From Methylococcus mesophilus (GTDB lineage Bacteria; Pseudomonadota; Gammaproteobacteria; Methylococcales; Methylococcaceae): DNA of 64,000 nt. Shown here in pieces: positions 38,017 through 46,529 of the stretch (positions are counted from its first letter, which is position 1; the number at the start of each line of letters is the position of its first letter). Made by a program: the position numbers and the translations under genes. Below the pieces are notes generated by a model. That model was given only the letters and a program-made list of their open reading frames with translations. It was not told the DNA's origin and did not search any database. Where the stretch lies: NCBI RefSeq assembly GCF_026247885.1, contig NZ_CP110921.1, positions 2,165,001 to 2,229,000 of the forward strand. The letters are read 5' to 3'.

Positions 38017-38304
38017 TCAATCAAATGCCCCAGGCCAAACCCGGGCTGTGTGATAGACCCGGAGAATCTGAAGCGTATCGCCGGCAACGCGATAAGGAAC
38101 GATGTACCGGCTTCCCGGTATCACCAACTCCCGCGTGCCCGGCACCCGTCCGGGCCGGCCGATCTGGGGCGCATCCGCCAGCTGCAGGACCCGTGAGCGA
38201 ATGCGTTCGTGCAGTGCGCGGACCGCGCCCGGGCTGTCCTTCAAGAGGTAAAGATATATCTCACGAAGGTCGCGCAAGGCCTGCGGGGCCCAGATTATCT
38301 TCAA
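38017..38304 (-). CDS. ParE/RelE-family toxin
   Basis: 95 residues, MKIIWAPQALRDLREIYLYL with the RelE/ParE fold pattern: RSRVLQLADAPQIGRPGRVP, GTRELVIPGSRYIVPYRV and DTLQILRVYHTARVWP. The target (gyrase for ParE, ribosome-bound mRNA for RelE) cannot be told apart by eye; the C-terminal RVYHTARxW is more ParE-like. The TTG start overlaps the antitoxin stop (TTGA), giving strict coupling. It is transcribed convergently to hpnN with an 11-bp gap. Confidence 0.88.
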   Translation of the reverse strand: MKIIWAPQALRDLREIYLYLLKDSPGAVRALHERIRSRVLQLADAPQIGRPGRVPGTRELVIPGSRYIVPYRVAGDTLQILRVYHTARVWPGAFD

Positions 38305-38555
38305 GGCGCCTCTTCGCCGCCCGAAAGCAACGACTCGAGATCGGCCATCGCCTGTTCATGCGGAATGCCTTCCCCCCTATCCAGAGAGGCCTTGGCTTGC
38401 TCGATGCCCTCGATCTGCCACGCCTGGGCTTCGACGTAGTGCCTGAGTGCATCCTCGATGACCCAGTTGCGCGAACGATCCATAGCCGCCGCCAAAGCCG
38501 CAACCTTGGCGGCAAGTTCGCTATCCGTTCGGATGGTAATGCTGGTGTCGGCCAT
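38301..38555 (-). CDS. Ribbon-helix-helix antitoxin
   Basis: 84 residues. The N-terminal MADTSITIRTDSELAAKVAA is an RHH DNA-binding strand and first helix; RSRNWVIEDALRHYVEAQAW completes it. The acidic C-terminus (MADLESLLSGGEEAP) would wrap the toxin. It is the first gene of the pair and probably represses its own promoter upstream of 38555. Confidence 0.88.
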   Translation of the reverse strand: MADTSITIRTDSELAAKVAALAAAMDRSRNWVIEDALRHYVEAQAWQIEGIEQAKASLDRGEGIPHEQAMADLESLLSGGEEAP

Positions 38556-38665
38556 CTTGCACCCGTTTTGTTTGCAATGTAATCAAACGCGTTATTACCA
38601 CAACGGGCGATCGGATGCCAAATTTGGCTATGGATTTGGCAAAGAATAATTTCCCGAAATTAACA

Positions 38666-38769
38666 GCCGTCGTTCCGGCATGGATTGCCGGAACCCAGGT
38701 TCCAGGGATGGAATGGCTTGGGAACATCCATGTAAGCTGGATGCCGGCAATCCTTGCCGGCATGACGGT
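38666..38769. repeat. Imperfect palindromic interspersed element
   Basis: The left arm (GCCGTCGTTCCGGCATGGAT then TGCCGGAACCCAG) pairs with the right arm (CTGGATGCCGGCAATCC then TTGCCGGCATGACGG) around a ~45-bp centre. It resembles the extragenic palindromes seen in many gammaproteobacteria that begin with a GTCATTCC-like arm. It lies between the toxin-antitoxin operon and the LuxR gene. The region 38556-38874 contains no gene. Confidence 0.65.
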
Positions 38770-38874
38770 GCTTTGAACGAAAATGTCGTTCGGTCACTCA
38801 GGGAAGTTATTTTCGGCCATATCCTAAAGGCGGCCTTGCCGCGCAGGATCTGGCGATCGCGAATTCAAAATGGA

Positions 38875-40053
38875 TCAGGGCGCACGGCTGGCGGCCAGCG
38901 CTATCCGGACCAGTTCGGTGAGGCGGCGGACCCCGGTTTTCTGGCGGATATGCTGAATGTGGGAGCGGACCGTGGCGACGCTCACGCGCAGGGTCGCCGC
39001 GATCACCTCCGGCGTCGCTTCGTCCATCAGCCCGACCAGCACGGACTGCTCCGCCGCGGTCAGATGGAACAGCCCGCAGAAAGACCGCAGTGAATCCTCG
39101 TTGATTCCGCGGCAATTCTCGATCACCAGCAGATAGCGCGCATGCAGCGATGGCAGACCCAGCGTAGAGACCTCGCCCAGCGGCGCGACCACGGCGCTGA
39201 GCGTTTCGCCCGCCTCGCCCGGCCGTGCGTGAGTGAAGGCGATTCGTGTATGCCGGCCGTGATCCGCCAAGTTCAGCGCTTCGTCGAGATCGGGACAGGC
39301 GCGCGTGCCCAGACCGATGACCCGGCCATGCCGCATCTTGACCGGCGCCGGACAGGCATCCAGCAGCCGCTGCGCCGCCGGATTGCAATGCAGAATCCTG
39401 CACCCCGCATCGAGGACGAACACCGCCTGACTGAGGCCGGCGACAACCGATTCGTTGAGGGCGCGCCCTCTCTCCAGCAGCCCCAGCCGGAACGCGATCC
39501 TGAAGGCCCGGTTGAGATGCCGTGAAACACTTTGCAGTTTCAGGCGGTCGGCCTCATCGAAACCCTCCGAGCCCACGCCGCGGAAATAACAAAGTACGAC
39601 GTGCGGCGTATCCGGCTCGGCATCCCATAAGTTGCTGCAAAGCACGTCGCCGATGTTCTGGTTCACCAGCCAGTCGTTGTAGAACTCACCCCGGACCAGT
39701 TCCCGCCGCTCCACCAGCATGCCGCCCGCAAGCGTCTGGCCGCCCGCCGCCAGGTTCTTGTCACGCGCCGCCTGCACCCAGATGTCGCGCTCGCCCCAGT
39801 AAGCCTGGTAATCCTTGCCGTAGTCGGTGGAAATATTGTGGCTGAGCAGGAAGGGGTTGGCGTAGTCGGTCAGTTTGAAACCGATCAGATTGAAGGCGCT
39901 GGCGTCGAGGTGGATACGCAGTTGATCGAGCGTAGTCCGCCAGCTCTCCGGATTCAGGGCGGACTCGTAGATGGCCTGAACCAGCTCATCGTAATCCGGA
40001 CCGCCCCGGCCCTCGGCGGGCGCGGTTTCCGGCTTTGAATCTTTCCCACTCAT
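38875..40053 (-). CDS. LuxR-type transcriptional regulator (PAS-like sensor)
   Basis: 392 residues. The N-terminal YDELVQAIYESALNPESWRT and the middle VFVLDAGCRILHCNPAAQRL look like a PAS-type input region. The C-terminal helix-turn-helix is FHLTAAEQSVLVGLMDEATP and LRVSVATVRSHIQHIRQKTG. A paralogue with the same layout is at 54368-55540. Proteins of this type often act alone without a kinase. The ATG at 40053 is the only good start. Targets are unknown; the next gene upstream on the same strand is the FG-GAP gene. Confidence 0.85.
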   Translation of the reverse strand: MSGKDSKPETAPAEGRGGPDYDELVQAIYESALNPESWRTTLDQLRIHLDASAFNLIGFKLTDYANPFLLSHNISTDYGKDYQAYWGERDIWVQAARDKNLAAGGQTLAGGMLVERRELVRGEFYNDWLVNQNIGDVLCSNLWDAEPDTPHVVLCYFRGVGSEGFDEADRLKLQSVSRHLNRAFRIAFRLGLLERGRALNESVVAGLSQAVFVLDAGCRILHCNPAAQRLLDACPAPVKMRHGRVIGLGTRACPDLDEALNLADHGRHTRIAFTHARPGEAGETLSAVVAPLGEVSTLGLPSLHARYLLVIENCRGINEDSLRSFCGLFHLTAAEQSVLVGLMDEATPEVIAATLRVSVATVRSHIQHIRQKTGVRRLTELVRIALAASRAP

Positions 40054-40220
40054 AAGGCCTTCCGCATGAGACGCTCGATTTGCCCGAATGGCTCAAAAGC
40101 GCCTGACCGGCCAGCCCCTGATCCGAACCGGAGCCTATTACACTATTTTTTCTGCTGTTCCTTCAATCCGAAAAAGCGCGCGCCTCATCCGGACACCGTT
40201 GGCGGATCGCCCCTCGGTAT

Positions 40221-40350
40221 CCGCCGTAGGGCGGAACCTGCTTCTCCGGGTTCCGCCATCCCGAAACAACACGCATGCCGGCCGGGCCCACAAATCGTGT
40301 CGCTTGGGGGATCGGTTGGCGGATCGCCTTCGGCATCGCCCTACAGCCCG
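40221..40350 (+). repeat. Direct repeat R1 (about 130 bp)
   Basis: It starts CCGCCGTAGGGCGGAACC and ends GGCATCGCCCTACAGCCCG. It is highly similar to R2 (43912-44030), in the same orientation, differing by scattered substitutions and an ~11-bp insertion. Its ends form inverted GTAGGGCGG/CCGCCCTAC-like arms. R1 and R2 flank the FG-GAP gene 40605-43871. The stretch 40054-40604 otherwise contains only the tail duplication described separately. Confidence 0.75.
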
Positions 40351-40633
40351 TAGGTGCGCACGCGTAGCGTAATCGCACGCATGGCTCAGCATTCCCGTTC
40401 GACTCCGCTCACGGCAGGCCTCCGATTACGCTGCGCGTGCGGAGCTACCACCGGCAGGCGATCCGCCATTACGGCCTGCCCAGGCCGCCGAGGTAGCTTC
40501 GTAGGATGTGCCGAACGAAGAACCCGTAGGTGCGATTAGCGTAGCGTAATCGCACGTATGGGTATGGGTGGCATTCCCTCCTACCACCGGCAGGCGATCC
40601 GCGACTACGGCCGGCCCAGGCCGCCGAGGTAGC
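40348..40633 (-). repeat. Partial duplication of the FG-GAP gene 3' end
   Basis: The 52-bp block 40582-40633, which contains the last codons and stop of the FG-GAP gene, recurs at 40446-40497 with three mismatches. The remnant copy still encodes YLGGLGRP and a stop. A second shared block (CCCGTAGGTGCG to CGTAATCGCACG) occurs at 40348-40385 and 40523-40562. It looks like the tail of a lost tandem paralogue or a slipped duplication. Confidence 0.75.
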
Positions 40634-43600
40634 GCCAGGTGAGGCGCTGGACCTTGTCGGCCAGGAACACGGCCAGGCCGTTGGCGAGGCTGGGGTCGGT
40701 GGCGGCGTAGGTCTGGCCGGTGCCGAGGTCGGTGATTTTGCAGCGGGCCAGGATGCGGGGGTGGCCCTGCCAGCTCACCCGTACTTCGGAACCGGGCTGG
40801 TCGGCGCGGATTTCGATGTCCCAACTCATGGGCTTCAAGCCTTTGGCGGGCCGGTAGTCGCTGGCGTAGTTGCCGGCCTTGTCGCCCCAGTTCTTGTGCG
40901 GAAACACCAGGGTGAGGTAGGGCGCGGCGAACGGGGCCGGTTCGATCAGGTCGTGGCTGTCGTAGCCGACCTGGGCGTCGGTCAGTTGGCCGAGGACGTT
41001 GCCGCTGTCCTTGTAGCCGAGGGCTAGGTTTTCGACGCTGAGCCGGACGTACCAGGCCTTGAGGCTGGCCAGGGCGGAGGCGTGGCCGCGGCTCTGCGCC
41101 GCACGGCCGGCGAGGCCTTGCGGCTGCCCGGCGGCGGCGGGGGGAACGACCCAGTCCAACCAGCCGAGGTACCAGGGCAGGGTCGGCAAAGAGCCTGCTT
41201 GAGACACCCTCACCCCGTCCCAATCATGCCGGGCCGTCCTGCCCGGCACCCTTTGGGCAAGTGCAAATCCGTTCCCGACGGATTTGTCCCAAAGGCGAGA
41301 GGGGGAAAACGGTGCCGGTTCGGCCTGGCCGGTGGTGCTGGGGGCGGCGGGAATGAGGAGCTGCAGGGTGTGGCCGTTGGAGCCGGACAGGGTCTTGACG
41401 AACAGCGATTGGAACACCTGGAGGGCGCCGGTCATGCCGGGGGTGGCGTCGTCGTAGACGTCGTAGCTGGTGCCGTTCCATATCCAGAAGCTCTTGGACA
41501 TGAGGTTGTTGGTCTCGGCGTCGCTGGGGGTGTAGGCGGTGGTGCCGTCGACCAGCAGCCGGACGCTGGCCCAGTCGATGCTGTACGGCAGGGGGTTGCC
41601 GACCAGGTTCATCAGGCCGGAGGCGCTTGCGGTACTGGTGAGGGTGATGGCGTAGCAGCCGTTGGCCGAAGCGCAGTGGGCGCTGGCGGTTACCGGGGTG
41701 GCGCTGCCGTTGATAACGATGGAGCCGTTGGCAGGGTTGGCGCTGCTTTTGATCCAGTAGCCGGTGCCGGGGGCGACGGCATCGCCGGTGCCGGCGAACA
41801 CGTAGGCGTTGGCGGCGGCGTCGCGGGTGTACAGGCCCCAGGTGTCGTTGTAGCTGGCGGTGGCCAGATTGGAATAGGGGCTGTTGCCGGTATCGCCGAA
41901 CGTGCTCGCCACCGTGGCCGAAGCCGGGACGCAGGGCGCCGCCGCCATCTTCCACAGCGAGGTCGCCAACGAGCCGGTGGCGGTGATGCCGGTGCCGAAA
42001 GCGCAGGGGAAGGTGTACATATAGGCCGAACCGGCGTAGCTGAAACCGCCGGAGGTGGCCCAATACGCCCCGACCACCGTGGTGTTGCCGGACAGAGCGG
42101 CCGACTGGCCGAAATGGGCACTCGCCGCCCGGTCAGAGGCGTAGAGGATCTGCTGCTGGGTCCATGTGGCGCCGCCGCGGGTGAACACATAGGCCTGACC
42201 GGCGTTGCCGAAACCGCCGGAGGTAGCCTGATACGCTCCCACCAGCGCGGTGTCGCCGGACAGGGCCACCGACTGGCCGAACGAGGCGCTGGCGGCTTTG
42301 TCTGATGCGGAGAGGATGGCTTGCTGGCTCCAGATGCCGCCGGTGCGGATAAAGACATAGGCTTGGCCGGCGCCGCCAAAACCACCGGAGGTAGCGTTGT
42401 ATGCCCCCACCAGCGAGGTGTTCCCGGACAGGGCAACCGAGCGACCGAAATTGGCGCTGGCGGCTTTGTCAGATGCGAAGAGGATGGCTTGCTGGCTCCA
42501 GGTGCTACCGCTGCGGGTGAAGACGTAGGCCTGACCGGCGGCGGTGAAACCGCCGGAGGGGGCGTTTTGCGCTCCCACCAAAGCGGTGTCGCCGGACAGG
42601 GCGGCCGAGATGCCGAATAAGGAACTCGTCGTCCGGTCCGAGGCGTAGAGAGGGGAGCCTTGCTGGGTCCAGGTGGTACCGGAACGGGTGAACACGTAAG
42701 CCTGGCCGGCCTGACCGAAACCGCCGGAGGTGGCGCCAGGCGCACCTACCAGCGCGGTGTCGCCGGACAGAGCAGCCGAGCCGCCGAAATAGGCATTCGC
42801 CGCCCGGTCCGATGCGTAAAGGGGAGCTCCTTGCTGGCTCCAGGTGCTACCGCTGCGGGTGAAGACGTAGGCTTTGCCTGCGCCGGGGATACCGCCGGAG
42901 GTGGCCTGATACGCCCCCACCAGCGCGGTGTCGCCGGATACGGCCACCGAGACGCCGAAATAGGCACCCGCCGCCCGGTCCGAGGCGTAGAGAATCTGCT
43001 GCTGGGTCCACGCGCCGCCGGAGCGGGCGTAGACGTAGGCTTGGCCGGCGTTGCCGAAACCGCCGGAGGTGGCCATAAATGCCCCTACCAGCGCGGTGTC
43101 GCCGGACAGGGCCACCGAGACACCGAAATAGGCGCCCAAGGACCTGTCCGAGGCCGAGAGGATCTGCTCGCTGCTCACCAGCGGATCGACCACGAGGGGC
43201 CAGGCTGCACCGCGAGCGTCGACCCGGATTTGCACACCGTCCCCGGCCAGGGCGAGGCGGGCCGGGAGGGACTTCCCAGCGGCATCGACGACCTGCAGGT
43301 CCTTGTAGTGCAGGACGGTGGCACCGGCGCCGTCGCGGAAGGCGACGGCCCGACCGGCGGGATCGAGCGAGGGCTTCAGGCCGCCCTCGATGGCCAGGCC
43401 GAGCACCAGGATATCTGCGCCGGGCGTTGGCGGTGCGGCCAGGGTGAAGCCCTGCTCCAGTCCTTCCGGACGGTTCTCGTACCACTCCACAATAGCTCCG
43501 CGGCGGTATTCCAGCCGCTGTCCCGCCGCGACGGCTTCGGCCGGGGCCACGGGCCGGATCGCCTTCGAGGTGCCGTAGCCGGTGAGCTTCATCCCCCAGC

Positions 43601-43871
43601 GCCAGGCGGGCGAGGCTTTGGCGTCCCCCGGCTTGCCCACCGGGCCGACGGCGACCGCGCCTTGCTCGAAACGCAGCGCGAAGCCGTGGTCCGGATTGAG
43701 CGAGGCGTAGCCGCCTTCCGCCGCCTCGATCTTCCGGAGGTCGGTGCTCACCGCCGCCTTGAGTTCCGGCGGCATTTCAGCCGGCTTTTCCGCCGCCCCC
43801 AGTCCGAAGCTCCAGGCCGCCAGAAGCAGCACCCCGCCAATTCGCCGCCACACTCGATATCCGTCACACAT
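40605..43871 (-). CDS. Large secreted FG-GAP repeat protein
   Basis: 1088 residues. Signal peptide: RIGGVLLLAAWSFGLGAAEK. Residues ~30-235 form an N-terminal domain (LRKIEAAEGGYASLNPDHGF, LEQGFTLAAPPTPGADILVL). From ~240 eight FG-GAP blades follow, with units like FGVSVALSGDTALVGAFMAT, GFGNAGQAYVYARS and TQQQILYASDRAAG. Several units are nearly identical at DNA level, so copy number may change. The C-terminal ~430 residues are unrelated (GTGYWIKSSANPANGS, PYSIDWASVRLLVDGTTAYT, KNWGDKAGNYASDY). It is probably exposed on the surface or released. The gene lies between direct repeats R1 and R2. Confidence 0.85.
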   Translation of the reverse strand: MCDGYRVWRRIGGVLLLAAWSFGLGAAEKPAEMPPELKAAVSTDLRKIEAAEGGYASLNPDHGFALRFEQGAVAVGPVGKPGDAKASPAWRWGMKLTGYGTSKAIRPVAPAEAVAAGQRLEYRRGAIVEWYENRPEGLEQGFTLAAPPTPGADILVLGLAIEGGLKPSLDPAGRAVAFRDGAGATVLHYKDLQVVDAAGKSLPARLALAGDGVQIRVDARGAAWPLVVDPLVSSEQILSASDRSLGAYFGVSVALSGDTALVGAFMATSGGFGNAGQAYVYARSGGAWTQQQILYASDRAAGAYFGVSVAVSGDTALVGAYQATSGGIPGAGKAYVFTRSGSTWSQQGAPLYASDRAANAYFGGSAALSGDTALVGAPGATSGGFGQAGQAYVFTRSGTTWTQQGSPLYASDRTTSSLFGISAALSGDTALVGAQNAPSGGFTAAGQAYVFTRSGSTWSQQAILFASDKAASANFGRSVALSGNTSLVGAYNATSGGFGGAGQAYVFIRTGGIWSQQAILSASDKAASASFGQSVALSGDTALVGAYQATSGGFGNAGQAYVFTRGGATWTQQQILYASDRAASAHFGQSAALSGNTTVVGAYWATSGGFSYAGSAYMYTFPCAFGTGITATGSLATSLWKMAAAPCVPASATVASTFGDTGNSPYSNLATASYNDTWGLYTRDAAANAYVFAGTGDAVAPGTGYWIKSSANPANGSIVINGSATPVTASAHCASANGCYAITLTSTASASGLMNLVGNPLPYSIDWASVRLLVDGTTAYTPSDAETNNLMSKSFWIWNGTSYDVYDDATPGMTGALQVFQSLFVKTLSGSNGHTLQLLIPAAPSTTGQAEPAPFSPSRLWDKSVGNGFALAQRVPGRTARHDWDGVRVSQAGSLPTLPWYLGWLDWVVPPAAAGQPQGLAGRAAQSRGHASALASLKAWYVRLSVENLALGYKDSGNVLGQLTDAQVGYDSHDLIEPAPFAAPYLTLVFPHKNWGDKAGNYASDYRPAKGLKPMSWDIEIRADQPGSEVRVSWQGHPRILARCKITDLGTGQTYAATDPSLANGLAVFLADKVQRLTWRYLGGLGRP

Positions 43872-43911
43872 GTCCGGTGTCTCCTATTTCCTATAGCCTG
43901 TAGAGAGTTAG

Positions 43912-44030
43912 CCGCCGTAGGGCGGAACCGGCGTCTCCGGGTTCCGCCAGCCCGAAACAACACACATGCCGACCGGGCCCACAAATCGTATGGCTTGGCG
44001 GATCGCCTTCGGCATCCGCCCTACAGCCCG
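43912..44030 (+). repeat. Direct repeat R2 (about 119 bp)
   Basis: Near-copy of R1 (40221-40350), CCGCCGTAGGGCGGAACC to GGCATCCGCCCTACAGCCCG. It occupies the gap between the FG-GAP and GloVer genes and supplies the stop codon (TAG, read on the minus strand) of the GloVer gene. Confidence 0.75.
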
Positions 44031-45268
44031 AAAATCCGGGCAAGGCCGGGATAAATGCCGGGGCTCCGCTCGAAATCGTGCAGCACGCCGAAACCATGGG
44101 CCGGGTCGATCCGGTACACCGTGCCGATGTTGGAGCCGCCGCCGTTCGCGGTGGTGCCGTAGAGCGTGCCATCCGGGCCGATCGTGATGCCGGCGTAGGG
44201 ATACGCCCCTTGGGCCCGGTCGAATTCGTGCAGAATGCCGAAGCGGCCGTCCGGGCCGATGCGGTACACGGTCCCTGCGCCCGCGCGGCCTCCGCCGCGC
44301 GTGGTGCCGTACAGCCCCCCCTCGCCGAACGTCACGGCGGCAAAGGGCTGGGCTCCGTCCTTTCCGTCGAAATGGTGCAGCACGCCGAAACGACCGTCGG
44401 GGAGGAGACGGTAGATCGTGCCGGCGTTCGAACGTCCGCCGGCGACGGTCGTGCCGTAGAACGCGCCGTCCGGACCGGCGATCAGGCCGGCGTAGGGGCT
44501 GGCACCGCGTTTGAGGTCGAAAGCGCGCACCACGCAGAAACGGCCGCCCGGGTCGATCCGGTACACCAGACCGGCCCCCAGGCCGCCGCCGCTCCAGGCG
44601 GTGCCGTAGAGGGTTCCGTCCGGCGCGAAGGCCGGGGCGCCGTAGGGGTTGGCGCCGGCGGTTCCGTCGAAATGATGCAGTACGCCGAAGCCGCCGTCGG
44701 GATGGATCCGGTAGACGGTGCCCTGGCCGGCGTGGGCGCCGGTCCAGGCCGCGCCGTACAAGGCTCCGTCCGGCCCCAGCGTGACCGGCGCGTAGTGGTT
44801 CGCCCCGTGCATGCGCTCGAAGTCGTGCAGGAGGCCGAAGCGTCCGGCCGGGTCGATCCGGTAGACAGTGCCCTGGTCCGATTCGCCGCCATTGACGGTG
44901 GTGCCGTACAGCGTGCCGTCGGGGCCGAAGGCCGGAGCGGCGTAAGGGTTCGACCCGTGCGCGCCGTCGAAGTCGTGCAGCACGCGGAAGGCGCCCTCCA
45001 GACCGAGCCGGAACACCGTGCCGCGGTCGGCGCTGCCGCCGCGCCAGGTCGTCCCGTACAGCGCACCGTCCGGGCCGAAAGTTACCGCGGCATAGGGATG
45101 CGCGCCGCGCGCCATGTCGAAGTCGCGGCACACGCCCGCGACGGCGCCAGGGGCGGCGACACGGTCCCCGCCCGCATTTTGATCGGCGCCGTACGAGCCG
45201 CCATCGGTACGGCAGGCGCGTTGGTGAGGAATACCCGGCCCGGCATTCGCGGAATGGCCGGTGTTCAT
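44021..45268 (-). CDS. GloVer-type tandem repeat protein
   Basis: 415 residues of about eight ~43-residue repeats of the form GPDGTLYGTT, GG, GTVYRIDPAGRFGLLHDF, HGANPYA. These are the GloVer motif of anchored bacterial surface proteins (a likely beta-propeller). No standard signal peptide is visible after the ATG at 45268 (MNTGHSANAGPGIPHQRACR), which is unexpected for this family. The start overlaps (ATGA) a short upstream ORF with a strong ribosome site, so either coupling or a frameshift between them is possible. The stop codon lies inside repeat R2. Confidence 0.75.
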   Translation of the reverse strand: MNTGHSANAGPGIPHQRACRTDGGSYGADQNAGGDRVAAPGAVAGVCRDFDMARGAHPYAAVTFGPDGALYGTTWRGGSADRGTVFRLGLEGAFRVLHDFDGAHGSNPYAAPAFGPDGTLYGTTVNGGESDQGTVYRIDPAGRFGLLHDFERMHGANHYAPVTLGPDGALYGAAWTGAHAGQGTVYRIHPDGGFGVLHHFDGTAGANPYGAPAFAPDGTLYGTAWSGGGLGAGLVYRIDPGGRFCVVRAFDLKRGASPYAGLIAGPDGAFYGTTVAGGRSNAGTIYRLLPDGRFGVLHHFDGKDGAQPFAAVTFGEGGLYGTTRGGGRAGAGTVYRIGPDGRFGILHEFDRAQGAYPYAGITIGPDGTLYGTTANGGGSNIGTVYRIDPAHGFGVLHDFERSPGIYPGLARIFGL

Positions 45269-45375
45269 GGCAAGGCCCCGGAAGCTTGCGGACCACCCGC
45301 TTCGCAAACGGCCGGCCGCACCGGAATCCCGACGGGAATTGCGGAGCCTGAAGGTTTGACAGCAGACATGTTCAT
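45265..45375 (-). CDS. Short ORF behind conserved leader, coupled to the GloVer gene
   Basis: 36 codons (MNMSAVKPSGSAIPVGIPVR and more) start six bases after ACGGAGAG and end at a TGA that overlaps the GloVer ATG. The same leader and ATGxxCATG start precede another short ORF at 50989-51123. It may be a leader peptide, or the true N-terminus of the GloVer protein separated by a frameshift. No homologue is recognised. Confidence 0.4.
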   Translation of the reverse strand: MNMSAVKPSGSAIPVGIPVRPAVCEAGGPQASGALP

Positions 45376-45523
45376 CTCTCCGTTCAAGGTGTGTTCTCGA
45401 TCGTTGCCGGGTTCTTCCCGATCTTCGACTTTGCTGGCGAGCGCGCCGCTTACGAAGCACCGCCCCTGCGGCAGCCACCCTACCACCGCGGTTTCCGCGC
45501 TCGCATCATCCAAATGGATGATG
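45367..45523 (-). promoter_or_regulatory. Shared 157-bp leader, copy 1 (upstream of the GloVer gene)
   Basis: Read on the minus strand, a 20-bp dyad (CATCATCCATTTGGATGATG, 45504-45523) is followed by ~75 bp of diverged sequence. A hairpin CGGG-N5-CCCG and the invariant TGAACGGAGAGATGAACATG come next. Copy 2 at 51115-51271 has the same length, the dyad at the same distance, and about 60 nearly identical bases around the ribosome site. It is probably a promoter with operator plus a structured 5' untranslated region. Confidence 0.6.
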
Positions 45524-45591
45524 TTTTCGCCGGCAATTTGTGATGGCGGCTCGGCGAAATCCTGCAAAGGCATAGGGCAGGTGCCGTAAGG

Positions 45592-46273
45592 GCCTGTTCA
45601 CGATCTTCTGATGAGCACGACGAGAATGCCAAGTGGATGAGCTGCAAGCTGGTGTTGAGCTTGCGCTCGCAGTTCTTCCACAGTCGGCGACACTTCTCCA
45701 GCCAGCCGAAGCTGCGCTCCACCACCCAGCGCTGGGGTAACACGGCAAACGTGTGCAGATCATTACGTTTGACCGCCTGCGCGGTGGCGCCAAGCTTCTC
45801 CTTGACCGCTTCGGCAAATGGCCATCCGGTATAGCCGCCGTCCACCAATACGGTCTCGACCTGCGTCAGGTTGCCCGCACACCGGTCCATCGCCTGCAGT
45901 GCGCCCTGGCGATCGGTCACGTCCGCGGTCGTCACCGCAATGGCATGCGGCAACCCGTGGGTATCCACCGCAATATGGCGCTTGATGCCCGAGACCTTTT
46001 TGCCAGGGTCGTAGCCCTTTTGGTCGGCGCTGTCGGTGTTCTTCACGCTCTGGGCATCAACGATCAGGAAGGTCGTCCGGGCTCGGCGCCCCTGGCCGGT
46101 ATGGGCCGCGCCAACCTGATTTTTTTAATGCCCGCTCCGGCACGCTGATGCCGTCCGGATCGGGTTCGCTCCACTTGGCGAAGTACGAATACACCGTGCG
46201 CCATTTCGGAAACTCCCCAGGCAGCATCCGCCACTGGCAGCCGCTCCTGAGCAGGTACAAGCCCCCCGTAAGG
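45592..46273 (-). pseudogene. Degenerate IS5-family element
   Basis: Two frames of an IS5-type transposase. The first (46057-46260) reads LYLLRSGCQWRMLPGEFPKW. The second (from ~46120 down to ~45600) reads FLIVDAQSVKNTDSADQKGY, SGIKRHIAVDTHGLPHA, VLVDGGYTGWPFAEAV and WVVERSFGWLEKCRRLWKNC, carrying the DDE residues. A run of seven A residues (46120-46126) sits at the frame junction but would need a +1 or -2 shift. The first ~50 codons are missing, and a 1-nt deletion near 45625 destroys the normal LAFLVVL end. The right terminus is around GGCCTGTTCACGATC (45592). Confidence 0.8.
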
Positions 46274-46430
46274 GCATCCCGTTACACACAAGTCGGCGAC
46301 ATCTTGCGTGTCAATCACTTGAAGAGCCTCGACGCCTCCCTAGCTGTAACAAGCAGAGACACGAAATCAACGAGTTGCATGTCGCCCAACATGCAGCAGG
46401 AGGAGATGTGTATAAGGGTGTGCCTTAAGG
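46273..46430 (+). repeat. 158-bp inverted repeat, left copy
   Basis: It runs from GGCATCCCGTTACACACAAG to GTGTGCCTTAAGG. The reverse complement of 48433-48590 matches it over exactly 158 bp without gaps at roughly 80% identity by hand count. It directly adjoins the truncated IS5 element. The two copies flank the poly-glycine gene. Short frames cross both copies, but no family is recognised. Confidence 0.75.
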
Positions 46431-46529
46431 GGTCTTACTATAACTTTATGGCAGGGCAACGTGTACAGGACAAACTTCTATTCAAATAGAGAAAGTCCGC
46501 CCATATTCCAGGGCGGTCGCTACAGGTCC

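Noticed and set aside
35346-38087. Open frames of 913 codons (minus) and 845 codons (plus, other frame) over the hpnN gene
   Set aside because: Low-complexity Arg/Gly/His composition and no motif; shadows of the RND transporter.
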